From NCBI GenBank assembly GCA_039817885.1, contig JBCBUY010000025.1:1-39539 (forward strand): DNA of 39,539 nt, in the 5' to 3' direction. This document shows positions 1 to 8,657 of this stretch, piece after piece. The first letter of the stretch is position 1. The number at the start of each line of letters is the position of its first letter. The DNA comes from CALLCD01 sp039817885. Lineage in GTDB: Bacteria > Pseudomonadota > Alphaproteobacteria > Caulobacterales > Hyphomonadaceae. The position numbers and the translations under genes are program-made. Below the pieces are notes generated by a model. The model ran no database searches. It saw nothing but the letters and a program-made list of their open reading frames with translations, and had not been told where the DNA came from.

Positions 1-793
1 TGTCTCCAGCCAGGTCGGGTGCACACTGAATTGCACCTTCTGTCATACAGGCACCCAACGCCTTGTTCGGAATCTGACCGCGCAGGAGATTGTTGCGCAA
101 ATTTTGATCGCACGGGACGCTCTTGGAGAATGGCCGGGGAGCGCTGATAATCGCCGGCTGGCAAACATCGTCTTCATGGGAATGGGCGAGCCGCTTTATA
201 ATCTTGAGAATGTTGTGGAAGCGATCGACACCCTCTCGGATGGAGAAGGCATCGCTATCGGCCGAAGGCGGATTACGGTTTCGACCTCGGGCATCGCTCC
301 GAAGATTCCTGAACTCGGCGCACGCACGGGGGCGATGCTGGCCATTTCGCTTCATGCCGTGCGTGACGACTTACGCAACGAAATCGTCCCGATTAATCGG
401 AAATATGATCTGAAGACGCTTTTCGACGCGATCCGCGCCTATCCAGGGCTCGGCAACGCCAAAAGGGTGACATTCGAATATGTCATGCTCAAAGGGGTGA
501 ACGATAGCCTGGCGGAGGCGCGAGATCTTGTTCGCTTATTGTCGGGCATACCCGCAAAACTCAATCTGATCCCGTTCAATCCCTGGCCGGGCACCCAATA
601 TGAGTGCTCCGATCCAGAGACGATCGAAGCATTCGCCGCTATTTTGAACCGTGCGGGATATGCCTCGCCGATCCGGACGCCGCGGGGCAGAGATATCTTC
701 GCTGCCTGTGGTCAGCTGCGTTCTGAGAGCAAAAAGCCATCTGCGGCGGACCAGCGGCGCAAGGCAAAACTCACCGCTTCAGCTGCCACCTGA
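1..793 (+). CDS. rlmN: 23S rRNA/tRNA adenine C2-methyltransferase RlmN, 3' part
   Basis: Radical-SAM methyltransferase that methylates C2 of A2503 in 23S rRNA and A37 in some tRNAs. The gene enters from the left edge; the reading frame begins at base 2 and about 263 C-terminal residues are present, roughly two thirds of the usual length. The CX3CX2C iron-sulfur/SAM motif is visible immediately (CTLNCTFC, bases 20-43), followed by the FMGMGEPLYN segment. Near the C-terminus, FAACGQL holds the second catalytic cysteine that forms the covalent methyl intermediate. A C-terminal tail rich in Lys and Ala follows. The family assignment is secure; only the N-terminal domain is missing because of the window edge. 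Confidence 0.96.
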   Translation, partial: VSSQVGCTLNCTFCHTGTQRLVRNLTAQEIVAQILIARDALGEWPGSADNRRLANIVFMGMGEPLYNLENVVEAIDTLSDGEGIAIGRRRITVSTSGIAPKIPELGARTGAMLAISLHAVRDDLRNEIVPINRKYDLKTLFDAIRAYPGLGNAKRVTFEYVMLKGVNDSLAEARDLVRLLSGIPAKLNLIPFNPWPGTQYECSDPETIEAFAAILNRAGYASPIRTPRGRDIFAACGQLRSESKKPSAADQRRKAKLTASAAT

Positions 794-801
794 TCAAAAA
801 A

Positions 802-839
802 CAGGCAAATCATGCCTGATTTGTGGCCTGAGCGCCACA
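802..839 (+). terminator. Two small hairpins after rlmN
   Basis: Two consecutive inverted repeats follow the rlmN stop. CAGGCA-aatca-TGCCTG (802-818) is followed by ATTT. TGTGGC-ctgagc-GCCACA spans 822-839. Each has a six-base stem. The T-run is poor, so this is a weak terminator candidate. Confidence 0.4.
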
Positions 840-911
840 GCCATTCCAACACTGCACCTGACACCCCGGTCACATTCTTGACGCAATGCGCTCTGTCGGC
901 TCACTTCATCT

Positions 912-927
912 TGCAGCGTGTGCTGCA
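912..927. promoter_or_regulatory. Inverted repeat in the leader of the TonB receptor gene
   Basis: TGCAGC-gtgt-GCTGCA is a perfect six-base inverted repeat, 48 bases before the receptor start codon. It could be an operator or an mRNA hairpin. No clear -35/-10 pair was found beside it; a TTGACG lies upstream near 878 without a convincing -10 partner. Confidence 0.3.
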
Positions 928-974
928 GCAGGGGTTCGTGCAAATCAGTCACTAATGTTGGGAAGACAAACAAA

Positions 975-3900
975 ATGAGAAGCTCAAAATCTATTCGCGC
1001 GCTCGCTTTATCGAGCAGCGCGGCCATAGCAATATTAGGTCTTGGTGTGTCGGCAACGGCTCAAACCGATGAACCTGTTACCGTCAACACGGTCACAGAT
1101 GAGGACGATGTCGCGGTTCAGGACCGTATTATTGTGACGGGGTCACGGATCGCCACAGACTCGGCACTAACGGCACCAAGCCCGGTGCAGACGGTGGACG
1201 CTGAGCAGATTATCTCATCTGGGCGAATCGATGTCGCAACCATCTTGCGTGACATTCCCGCGTTGCAGGGGTCAATCCCAGGCAGCTTCTCCGCGCAAAC
1301 CGTTGCAGACACCGGCGACGAATCAGATCTTGGCTTGAGCTTACTTGATCTTCGGGATCTTGGGATCGAGAGAACCTTGGTGCTCCAGGACGGTCGCCGG
1401 CACGTACCGGGTACCGGTGGACAAGCCGCGGTGGACATCAACGCGATACCCGCATCTCTGATCAGCCGAGTCGATGTTCTAACAGGCGGAGCGTCTTCAA
1501 TTTATGGCGCTGACGCTGTATCTGGCGTGGTCAATTTCGTTTTACGCGACGGTCGGGACTTCGATGGCCTCGAGTATCGTCTTCAAACCGGCATCTCAGA
1601 GGAAGGTGACGCAGAAGAGGTATTCGCATCGATAGCAAATGGATTTGAGTATGATGACGGCCGCGGCAGCGCGGTATTTGCGCTGGAGTTCCAGCACCAG
1701 ACATCCGTTATATCAGGGGATCGGGATTTTGCTGGGTTGGACTTATCGACGTTGACGCCGAGCAGCGAGTTTATCAATGGGGAACTCGGTCTGGATCCGG
1801 CAACGGAGAATGCTTTCTTTCCTAACTTCACCCTCCCCGTTTCGAGCCCGTTCGGGTTGATCAATCTTGTAGATACAACAACGAATATGACATTCGGTGG
1901 ACCAGCACCTTTTGCGAGCTCTTCCGACACAATCATCGACATCGCCGGTGGCGGTTTCATTCAAGGTATAAACTCGATCCCTACCGTCGCTGGAACAAAT
2001 ATTCCTGTCTTGCAGGTTTTTGATCCCGGGGTTGGGCTTAGAGCGTATAATCCTGGACTTGCGGTCGACGCTTTTGGGGCCATCGGGGGAGATGGCATTA
2101 CGCAGGAGGATGATACGGAGATCCTGCTTCCGGAGCAGACCCGCTTCTTGTTCAATGCCGGAACGGACTACGAGCTTCACGAGAACATCACCTTCTTTGC
2201 CGAAGGTAAATTTGTGTTCAGTGAGGCCACCGAACAAGCTGGCATTCCGTTTACTGATGATATTCCAATTGCTTTAGACAATCCATTTATCCCGGCCGCG
2301 CTTCAAGCGCAGATCCAGGAGATCATCGACCTCGGTGGTACTCCGGACCTCACCGTGTCTCGTGATGTTCTGGACGCCGCCGTTTTTCCGGTCAGCGATG
2401 TCGAGCGTACAACTATTCGCGCAGCAGGCGGTTTCCGTGGCACAATCCCGGTCCTCGACTTCAATTATGAGGCATCCTACACATGGGGACGGACGGAAAT
2501 AGAAGCTATCGATCGCAATGTACGAATCGAAGATAGATATTTCACGGCGATCGACGCAGTTGCCCTCGGCGCAGATGACATAGCCAACCTAGACGGAACA
2601 ATTAATGCACTGCGCGGTAGTGAGGACATTCAAATCTCATCTGATACCGCGCAGATTGGAGACATCGTCTGCCGCTCTGAACTAGATGGCTCCATCCCAC
2701 CCTCCAACCTTGAAGGGTCACCATTCTCCGTGGGTAACCCGCCAGTTGATCCGGATAATCCTGAAGAAGTTCGGGCGGTCACATTTCAGTTCGGTGATGG
2801 ACAGTGTGCGCCGCTAAATATCATCGGCCTGAATTCGATCTCCAGCACTATTGGGGGTGCGAATTTTGCGTTTCTTGATCTCACGGATTCTACCGTGGTT
2901 ACGCAACAACAGATATTGTTGACGGTATCTGGCGATTCCTCAAAACTGTTCGAGTTGCCAGCGGGCCCAGTTGGGTTCGCCGCAGGCTTTGAATGGCGCG
3001 AGGATACGTCAAACTTCACGCCAGATTCCTTTCGGCAGATCGAAGATGTGGTCGCCAACGCAGCGATTGTAAACCCATCTCCGATCACGACCGACGAGTT
3101 CCCAGACACCATTGATGTCATCGAGGGCTTCTTTGAAGTGCAGATCCCACTTTTGGCGGATCTACCTTTCGCGGAGTTGCTAGAAGTCAGCGGATCGGCC
3201 CGATTTTCAAACTACAATACGATCGGAAACACCACTGCATGGTCGATCAATGGTCGGTACTCGCCCCATGATTGGATCACGTTCCGCGGGACCTACAATG
3301 AGGCGGTCCGTGCTCCTAACATAGGGGAACTATTCGGCCCCGTTACCGCAGCAACTATCGGTGTGCCCGCTGATCCATGCGACGACGACAACATCAATAA
3401 TGGTAGCGTTTTCAGAGTACAAAATTGTCTCATGTTTGTAGATGAAGGCTTCAATTCAGCAGACTTTCTGACTGCTTTTGTTTTCGGGACGACTGGGGGC
3501 AATCCGAATTTGCTAGAAGAACAGGCCGAGACTTTCACCGTGGGAGCAGTCCTGCAACCAGGGTGGATCTTTGAAGGCTTTACTTTCGTCGCGGACTATT
3601 ACGACATCGAGATCACAGACGCGATCGATACACTAACGGGTCAGGAAATCGCCGAGGCCTGTGTCGACCTTCCCTCCATTGACAATCTATTCTGTGACAA
3701 TGTGGCTCGAAACCCAGATAATGGCGGAGCGATCTCTGGATTTACTGCAGGGCAGATCAATTTGGCTTCGCTTGCTGTACGCGGCGTAGATTGGAGCGCA
3801 AACTATTCCTTCGATGTGCCGAACTATAGAGGCTGGGATCTTGGCTCCATGCGGCTTTCAGCTGTCGGAACGAGGTTCCTTGAGGATACTGTTGATGGCG

Positions 3901-4370
3901 ATCCGACCAGTGCAGAGGTAATCGCTGCGATTGCGGATCCGCTGGAGCAGGAACTCGCCGAGGTCGGTCTGGCTATCGCCAATGACGAGCTTGGCGAGTT
4001 TTCGAGACCTGAGTGGATTGCAACGCTTGGTATCAATTGGGATTTCGGCAAACTTTCTCTGAATTGGCAGGGGCGCTTTGAAAGCTCCCAAAATTCTATC
4101 GGAATCGTCAATGAAGACCTTGTCGACGTGATGATTGAAGATGGTGCGGTTGTTGTTAATCCGAACGTTGGATTTATCGACCCCTCTCAAGAAGAAACCG
4201 GTGTTGGCTTTGCTCAAGACATTGGGTTCAACTATGATTTTCGGGAAGAAATTGGCTTCTTCGGCGGTGTGAATAATCTGACCGACGAAGATCCGTTTCT
4301 TGGCTCCTTAACACGAAATGTCAGCCCACGCGGACGGTTCTTCTTTGTCGGTGTTCGCGGAACTTTCTAA
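975..4370 (+). CDS. TonB-dependent outer-membrane receptor
   Basis: Outer-membrane active transporter, 1131 residues, driven by TonB-ExbBD. The ATG at 975 is chosen over the ATG at 918 because GGAAG lies 9 bases upstream and it gives a clean signal peptide (MRSSKSIRAL..., cleavage after an Ala-rich stretch ending SATA). A TonB-box/plug entry DRIIVTGSRI follows, then a plug domain (about residues 50-195, with LVLQDGRR and VDVLTGGASSIYGADAVSGVVNF). A long beta barrel ends in GVNNLTDEDPF and a terminal Phe, the normal outer-membrane insertion signal. The receptor is long for the family. The substrate cannot be read from sequence. The next gene encodes a secreted GH5 hydrolase, so an oligosaccharide is possible, but a terminator separates them. 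This plug type is abundant in Caulobacterales and sphingomonads. Confidence 0.93.
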   Translation: MRSSKSIRALALSSSAAIAILGLGVSATAQTDEPVTVNTVTDEDDVAVQDRIIVTGSRIATDSALTAPSPVQTVDAEQIISSGRIDVATILRDIPALQGSIPGSFSAQTVADTGDESDLGLSLLDLRDLGIERTLVLQDGRRHVPGTGGQAAVDINAIPASLISRVDVLTGGASSIYGADAVSGVVNFVLRDGRDFDGLEYRLQTGISEEGDAEEVFASIANGFEYDDGRGSAVFALEFQHQTSVISGDRDFAGLDLSTLTPSSEFINGELGLDPATENAFFPNFTLPVSSPFGLINLVDTTTNMTFGGPAPFASSSDTIIDIAGGGFIQGINSIPTVAGTNIPVLQVFDPGVGLRAYNPGLAVDAFGAIGGDGITQEDDTEILLPEQTRFLFNAGTDYELHENITFFAEGKFVFSEATEQAGIPFTDDIPIALDNPFIPAALQAQIQEIIDLGGTPDLTVSRDVLDAAVFPVSDVERTTIRAAGGFRGTIPVLDFNYEASYTWGRTEIEAIDRNVRIEDRYFTAIDAVALGADDIANLDGTINALRGSEDIQISSDTAQIGDIVCRSELDGSIPPSNLEGSPFSVGNPPVDPDNPEEVRAVTFQFGDGQCAPLNIIGLNSISSTIGGANFAFLDLTDSTVVTQQQILLTVSGDSSKLFELPAGPVGFAAGFEWREDTSNFTPDSFRQIEDVVANAAIVNPSPITTDEFPDTIDVIEGFFEVQIPLLADLPFAELLEVSGSARFSNYNTIGNTTAWSINGRYSPHDWITFRGTYNEAVRAPNIGELFGPVTAATIGVPADPCDDDNINNGSVFRVQNCLMFVDEGFNSADFLTAFVFGTTGGNPNLLEEQAETFTVGAVLQPGWIFEGFTFVADYYDIEITDAIDTLTGQEIAEACVDLPSIDNLFCDNVARNPDNGGAISGFTAGQINLASLAVRGVDWSANYSFDVPNYRGWDLGSMRLSAVGTRFLEDTVDGDPTSAEVIAAIADPLEQELAEVGLAIANDELGEFSRPEWIATLGINWDFGKLSLNWQGRFESSQNSIGIVNEDLVDVMIEDGAVVVNPNVGFIDPSQEETGVGFAQDIGFNYDFREEIGFFGGVNNLTDEDPFLGSLTRNVSPRGRFFFVGVRGTF

Positions 4371-4406
4371 GTCCCCGATCTGGCTTGGACGATCTCATTC
4401 TTACAG

Positions 4407-4438
4407 GGCCGGCGTTTACGCGCCGGCCTTGCTTTTTT
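4407..4438 (+). terminator. Rho-independent terminator after the TonB receptor
   Basis: GGCCGGCG (4407-4414) pairs with CGCCGGCC (4421-4428) across a six-base loop, followed by TTGCTTTTTT. It is a strong GC stem with a T-run, 36 bases after the receptor stop. Confidence 0.85.
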
Positions 4439-4464
4439 GGCTAGGCCCTCAACGCCGAAGAGAG

Positions 4465-4502
4465 TCCTATAGGAAGCTTGTCACATCGATCCTATAGATG
4501 TG
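4465..4502. promoter_or_regulatory. Repeat cluster upstream of the GH5 gene (candidate operator)
   Basis: TCCTATAGGA (4465-4474) is a perfect ten-base palindrome. Its TCCTATAG half recurs at 4490-4497, exactly 25 bases downstream. CACATC (4482-4487) and GATGTG (4497-4502) form a further inverted repeat across nine bases. The cluster lies just before the preferred GH5 start at 4534 and overlaps the alternative start at 4498, which favours the downstream start. Confidence 0.4.
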
Positions 4503-4533
4503 CATTGTGGCGATCATTTCCGGGACCATTTAC

Positions 4534-5568
4534 ATGCGCTGGAGCATATACGTTTTTGCGATAGCGGTTTTTGCCTTAAGCTTTTTTGGTTTGAACGCAG
4601 CCGCCCATGCCGAAGCGACAGGTACGACCGGCCCAGCCAACACATCTGACCTGCCCCCTATTCCGATCTCGAAGTGCATCAATATTGGTGGTGCGCTAGA
4701 GGCTCCTCGTGAAGGCGAATGGGGATACTCGGTCAGGCGGAAGGACTTGCGTCGCATCGCCGAGGCCGGCTTCGATACGATACGCTTGCCTGTGGCGTGG
4801 TCCAATCACTCCTCCCCCCGCCCACCTCATAAGATTTATCCCAGGTTTCAGCGGCGCGTTGACGCCGTTATCCGAGCGGCATTGGACGAAAACCTCAACG
4901 TCATTCTCGACATTCATCATTTCTATCAATTGATGCAGGCTCCTGATGACAATGCGGCCTGGCTTGATGCGCTGTGGCGGCAACTCTCAGAGCATTATGA
5001 GGGTTGGCCGGATGGACTGATCTTCGAGTTCCTGAACGAACCCTTTGGCCATATGGACAAAGCCAGAGTCGACGCGATGAATCGCAGGCTCCTGCCGATT
5101 GTCCGCGAACGCCATCCCGACCGATGGATCATCATGAGCGGCTCAGGGTGGGGGCATCTCGACGGATTGTTGGAAGCCGATATTCCCTATGATCCTCGCG
5201 CGATCGCCACGTTTCACTTCTACGAACCCTTTAACTTCACGCATCAGGGAGCCACCTTTATTCAGCAAGACTTGCCAGTCGGCGTCGACTGGGGAAGCGA
5301 TGAAGACCGCGAGCAATTGACCTCCATGATGACCAGTGCTGCGGAGTGGCGCACGCGGAACGGTATGCCATTGCTGCTTGGCGAGTTCGGGCCATATGCG
5401 GAGATCGAGCTCGAGGAACGCGCCCAATGGACCCGCGCCGTTCGGCGAGAAGCTGACCGCCACGATATTCCTTGGTGCTATTGGGAATGGGCGACGACGT
5501 TCAAAGTGTATGACACATTTCGGGAGCGTTGGCTGATCTCGATGCGACACGCTCTCCTCGAACAATAA
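4534..5568 (+). CDS. Secreted glycoside hydrolase family 5 (cellulase-like)
   Basis: Retaining beta-glycosidase of the GH5 (beta/alpha)8 barrel type, 344 residues. The start at 4534 is chosen over 4498 because it gives a typical Sec signal peptide (MRWSIYVFAIAVFALSFF..., cleavage after AAAHA) and has GGGA eight bases upstream. The GH5 landmarks are in order: FDTIRLPVAW, LDIHHFYQ, FEFLNEPFG with acid/base Glu169, FHFYEP, LLGEFGPY with nucleophile Glu284, and a late WCYWEWA segment with the aromatic platform. The protein is probably periplasmic or secreted and acts on beta-1,4- or mixed-linked glucans, though the exact substrate cannot be decided. The upstream TonB receptor may import products; this is inferred from adjacency alone. 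Confidence 0.88.
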   Translation: MRWSIYVFAIAVFALSFFGLNAAAHAEATGTTGPANTSDLPPIPISKCINIGGALEAPREGEWGYSVRRKDLRRIAEAGFDTIRLPVAWSNHSSPRPPHKIYPRFQRRVDAVIRAALDENLNVILDIHHFYQLMQAPDDNAAWLDALWRQLSEHYEGWPDGLIFEFLNEPFGHMDKARVDAMNRRLLPIVRERHPDRWIIMSGSGWGHLDGLLEADIPYDPRAIATFHFYEPFNFTHQGATFIQQDLPVGVDWGSDEDREQLTSMMTSAAEWRTRNGMPLLLGEFGPYAEIELEERAQWTRAVRREADRHDIPWCYWEWATTFKVYDTFRERWLISMRHALLEQ

Positions 5569-5601
5569 CCTTTGACGGACGGCTTACCTTGCGTCCCGCT
5601 T

Positions 5602-5630
5602 GACAGAGCACCGCGCTAAGGCGCTCTGTC
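5602..5630 (+). terminator. Hairpin between the GH5 and SDR genes
   Basis: GACAGAGC (5602-5609) and GCTCTGTC (5623-5630) are perfect eight-base arms. An inner GCGC-TAAG-GCGC (5613-5624) can compete with the outer stem. There is no T-run, so this could be a rho-assisted terminator, an mRNA hairpin or an operator. Confidence 0.4.
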
Positions 5631-5664
5631 CCGTCTATAAATTTCAAATGAGGATTCGCCGATT

Positions 5665-6552
5665 ATGACAGACCTTTCGGACAAAATCGCCGTCATCACC
5701 GGGGCTGCAAGTGGGATCGGGCTTGCCAGCGTCGAAACTTTTGTTGCCGCCGGGGCAAATGTTGTCGCAGCAGATATTCAGGAAGATATTGGCAAGTCAC
5801 TTGAAGAGAGGTTTGGGAGTGATCGGGTCCGATTTATCCAATGCGACGTGACCGTGCCGGCAAATCTCGAAGCGACAATGCAGCTTGCGGTCGATGCGTT
5901 CGGTGGCCTCGATATCTTGTTCAACAATGCGGGACGCGGCGGCACAGTGACGGGGGTCGAGGAGCTCGACATCGAGGGGTACGATCAGACGATGGACCTT
6001 CTTTTGAAGTCCGTATTCGTCGGAACGAAATTTGCCATCCCGCATATGAAGGCCCGCGGCGGCGGCTCCATTATCAACACGGCCTCGGTTGCCTCCGTGT
6101 CGGCCGGATATGGACCCATCACCTACTCCGTCGCCAAGAAGGGGGTGGCCTATTTCTCGAAACTCGCGGCCGCTGAGCTTGCGAAATACAAGATACGGGT
6201 CAATGCGATCCTTCCGGGTTTCATCGCGACCTCCATTTTCGGCGCATCCCTCGGAATGCCGCAAGCTGCGGCGCTTCAAATGTCGGAAATGCTGGCACAG
6301 AAAGGCGGCGGCATGCAGCCGTTGGGGCGCGTTGGGCATGGCAATGATATTGCCGAAATGACCGCGTTCCTGGCCTCAGACAAGGCAAGTTTCATTACGG
6401 GCGGCGAGTTTCTTGTCGATGGCGGGATCACTGTCGGTCCAACCCATAGCTGGAACGAAAATGCCGTGACCCCGATACTCGACGCTATGGGGATCAGTCC
6501 TGAACAGGCCGAGCAAATGCGTGCAGCCCTACAGGCCTCGTCTACAGACTAG
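5665..6552 (+). CDS. Short-chain dehydrogenase/reductase (classical SDR)
   Basis: NAD(P)-dependent oxidoreductase of 295 residues. The Rossmann motif TGAASGIG is near residue 13. Asp at the end of beta-2 (AADIQ) favours NAD over NADP. The NNAG motif, the catalytic Ser in TASVASVS and the YSVAK catalytic Tyr/Lys pair follow. The loop NAILPGFIAT and a C-terminal GGEFLVDGGIT are typical. It is about 40 residues longer than a minimal SDR, with a Gln/Ala-rich tail. An AGGA lies about 14 bases before the ATG. The substrate is unknown. The convergent neighbour is a CYP153 hydroxylase, so an alcohol made by the P450 is one possible substrate, but the two are not co-transcribed. Confidence 0.9.
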   Translation: MTDLSDKIAVITGAASGIGLASVETFVAAGANVVAADIQEDIGKSLEERFGSDRVRFIQCDVTVPANLEATMQLAVDAFGGLDILFNNAGRGGTVTGVEELDIEGYDQTMDLLLKSVFVGTKFAIPHMKARGGGSIINTASVASVSAGYGPITYSVAKKGVAYFSKLAAAELAKYKIRVNAILPGFIATSIFGASLGMPQAAALQMSEMLAQKGGGMQPLGRVGHGNDIAEMTAFLASDKASFITGGEFLVDGGITVGPTHSWNENAVTPILDAMGISPEQAEQMRAALQASSTD

Positions 6553-6599
6553 TATCGGGAAGTCCTGGAGGGATCGGTCGACCCCTCACTGGGTCTATA

Positions 6600-6620
6600 T
6601 GCCGTCTATCTCGAACGGCA
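6600..6620. terminator. Hairpin between convergent SDR and P450 genes
   Basis: TGCCGT-ctatctcga-ACGGCA has a six-base stem and no T-run. It is the only clear secondary structure in the 183-base convergent gap 6553-6735, which otherwise shows no gene. Confidence 0.3.
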
Positions 6621-6735
6621 CCTGCTTTCGGGCAAGGTACGCGCGTTCATCGACTTTATTGCTGCAAACTGGCAACAGCATTCCAAAGGCAAAGGATACG
6701 AGGATAACGCCTGAATAACGGCCCCTCGCCCCGCA

Positions 6736-8058
6736 CTATTCGTGCAGGATGACCGGCATCCACGTATAGCCCTTCACGAAGGGTGATGGCGTTAGCTCTG
6801 GCTCAGCCATCACTTCGATATGGGAGTAGCGCTCCAAAAGCTGTTCCCAGAGAATGCGGAGCTGAAGCTCAGCAAGGCGATTGCCCACACAGCGGTGAAT
6901 ACCGAAACCAAAGGAGATGTGGCTGCGCACATTTGGACGCTCGATCCAGAAATCATTCGGCCGCTCGAACTGTCGCTCGTCGCGATTGCCCGATGCATAC
7001 CACATCGCCACCTGGTCTCCGGCCTTGATTGTCTTGCCGTGCATTTCGACGTCGACCAGTGCTGTGCGGCGCATATGAGCGAGCGGCGTTTGCCAGCGAA
7101 TGGTCTCCGACACCAGATTTGGAACAAGATCCGGGTTTGCCTTCAGGATCTCAAACTGTTCTGGGAATTTGTTCAGCGCGTAGACCGAGCCCGTCATGGA
7201 ATTCCGGGTCGTATCATTTCCGCCGACGATCAGCAGAATCACATTGCCCAGAAGCTCCATCGGAACCATGTCGCGGGTCTTCTCGCCAAGCGCCAGAAGC
7301 GTCATCAAATCGCCGTCGCGCGGGTTCTTTTTGCGGTCCTCGAAAATCTGCATGAAGGTGGCGAGGCATTCCAGCATCTCGGCCCGCCACTGTTCTTCCC
7401 CACCCGGACAGATATCCGGATTGTTCATATTGGTCACGACATCCGACCAACGGGTCAAACGGCGACGCTCCTCGAAGGGGAAGTCGAACAGAGTTGCCAG
7501 CATCATGGTCGTCAGCTCAACGGACACTAGGTCAACCCAATCGATCGGTTCGCCGACCGGCAAGCTATCGAGGATCTTGGTCGTCCGCTCGCGGATAAGC
7601 GGGTCGAACTTTTTCAGATTTGGTGGGGCGACAGCTGGTTGAACGGTCTTGCGTTGCTCGCCATGCCGCGGCTCATCCATGGCGATGAACATAGGCATCT
7701 CAAAATCTGCCGGGGCCTCGCCAAGCGTGATGCCCCCATGGCTCCAATCCGACGAGAAACGCTGATGATCAATGTCGACGGCCATGATGTCGTCGTAGCG
7801 CGTGATCGACCAGAACGGGCCAACAAAGCTGTCTTCCATAAAGTGGACCGGATCTTCGTTGCGCAGGCGCTCGAACCGATCCCAGTACCCTTCCTGACGC
7901 CAAAGCTCTGCATCCGCCAGATTCAATTGATCCAGTGTCAGCTCAGATGCTGCAGGCGGCGTCTCGCCATATCTGAGATTCCCTTCGAACATGGGCTCTC
8001 TTGGAGTGACTTTCGGGCGCTCCAGAGCTGGGTGCATCAATGCAGTGGTATCAGCCAT
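6736..8058 (-). CDS. Cytochrome P450, CYP153-type alkane/fatty-acid terminal hydroxylase
   Basis: Soluble class I bacterial P450 of 440 residues. The ATG at 8058 is chosen over the upstream codon at 8130 because AGGAGGAG lies seven bases before it. The I-helix oxygen-activation motif GGNDTTRN, the K-helix ExxR (SETIRW) and the heme loop FGFGIHRCVG (ligand Cys390) are all present. The surrounding wording (TPLAHMRRTA, AMWYASGNRDE, FWIERPNVRSH, NRLAELQLRILWEQ) closely matches the CYP153 family as I know it. That family hydroxylates the terminal carbon of medium-chain alkanes, alcohols or fatty acids. CYP153 needs a ferredoxin and a ferredoxin reductase, and neither is encoded in this window. The gene stands alone, downstream of two adjacent palindromes. 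Confidence 0.93.
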   Translation of the reverse strand: MADTTALMHPALERPKVTPREPMFEGNLRYGETPPAASELTLDQLNLADAELWRQEGYWDRFERLRNEDPVHFMEDSFVGPFWSITRYDDIMAVDIDHQRFSSDWSHGGITLGEAPADFEMPMFIAMDEPRHGEQRKTVQPAVAPPNLKKFDPLIRERTTKILDSLPVGEPIDWVDLVSVELTTMMLATLFDFPFEERRRLTRWSDVVTNMNNPDICPGGEEQWRAEMLECLATFMQIFEDRKKNPRDGDLMTLLALGEKTRDMVPMELLGNVILLIVGGNDTTRNSMTGSVYALNKFPEQFEILKANPDLVPNLVSETIRWQTPLAHMRRTALVDVEMHGKTIKAGDQVAMWYASGNRDERQFERPNDFWIERPNVRSHISFGFGIHRCVGNRLAELQLRILWEQLLERYSHIEVMAEPELTPSPFVKGYTWMPVILHE

Positions 8059-8113
8059 TGTTTGTCTCCTCCTGTCAGGATCTGTGTCCCGTCTTCTAAG
8101 GCGGTAACACAAA

Positions 8114-8143
8114 ATGGTTTCAGAAACCATGACGCAGGCGTCA
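8114..8143. promoter_or_regulatory. Two adjacent perfect palindromes upstream of CYP153
   Basis: ATGGTTTC-a-GAAACCAT (8114-8130) has eight-base arms about one central base. TGACGC-ag-GCGTCA (8130-8143) abuts it. They lie 56-85 bases before the P450 start codon, a normal operator position. On the minus strand the first is followed by TTTTG, so a weak terminator for the DUF2244 gene is the alternative reading. Confidence 0.5.
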
Positions 8144-8153
8144 TTTTTTTATT

Positions 8154-8651
8154 TCAGGATGCAATGTGGGGGTAGCGCTCCTTGCGGGCCTGGCTCAAAG
8201 CGGCCCGAAGTGCCTTGGCAAAGCTCGACCGTTCTTCCGGTGTCAGGAACCGCCCAATGACGAAAACACGCCTGCCGTGTTCAATCCGGAGCCAACTCGT
8301 ATGTGTCGCCGGTTCGTCCAGTTCGACCCGCACAAAAGCCGTAGGCAAGGTCGCTGATTTGTCGGGTCTGCCCTTCTGACTGTGGCTTAAGTGGAGATGA
8401 TCGCCATCCACCCGTACCCGGGTTTCCTGGTCCTGCGCGCGGAAGCTCATCCGGAACGCGATCCAGATTGCGAGCGCATCCAGACCAAAGAAGCCGAACA
8501 CAGGCCAGGCTCCGATGGTGAGATAGAGAATGCCGGCCGCAAAGCTGAATAGGCCAACAAGCGCCATGACGATCATGAAGGCTCGCGGGCTCAACGATGC
8601 GTTCGGCGTCAATACAGCATCCATGTAAATAGGACGGGAATGATCAATCAT
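8154..8651 (-). CDS. DUF2244 membrane protein
   Basis: Integral membrane protein of 165 residues, recognised as DUF2244; its function is not established. After a short N-terminal stretch (LTPNASLSPRAFMIVMAL) two hydrophobic helices are packed as a hairpin (about residues 25-70, GLFSFAAGILYLTIGAWPVFGFFGLDALAIWIAF). A soluble beta-rich domain follows, containing the WLRIEHGRRVFVIGRFLTPEERSSFAKAL signature in short pieces, and a basic C-terminus. The start at 8651 is supported by homology-like length rather than a ribosome site. No Shine-Dalgarno is visible, but a TATACT box ends six bases upstream, suggesting a leaderless message. It is divergent from nth. Confidence 0.8.
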   Translation of the reverse strand: MIDHSRPIYMDAVLTPNASLSPRAFMIVMALVGLFSFAAGILYLTIGAWPVFGFFGLDALAIWIAFRMSFRAQDQETRVRVDGDHLHLSHSQKGRPDKSATLPTAFVRVELDEPATHTSWLRIEHGRRVFVIGRFLTPEERSSFAKALRAALSQARKERYPHIAS

Positions 8652-8657
8652 CAAAGG

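Noticed and set aside
5602..5640. TTGACA and TATAAA-like boxes before the SDR gene as a sigma-70 promoter
   Set aside because: The spacing is about 30 bases, too long for sigma-70; the repeat is better listed as a hairpin.
6820..7530. 236-codon plus-strand frame inside CYP153
   Set aside because: The minus-strand P450 has complete heme, ExxR and I-helix motifs. The plus frame is a shadow.
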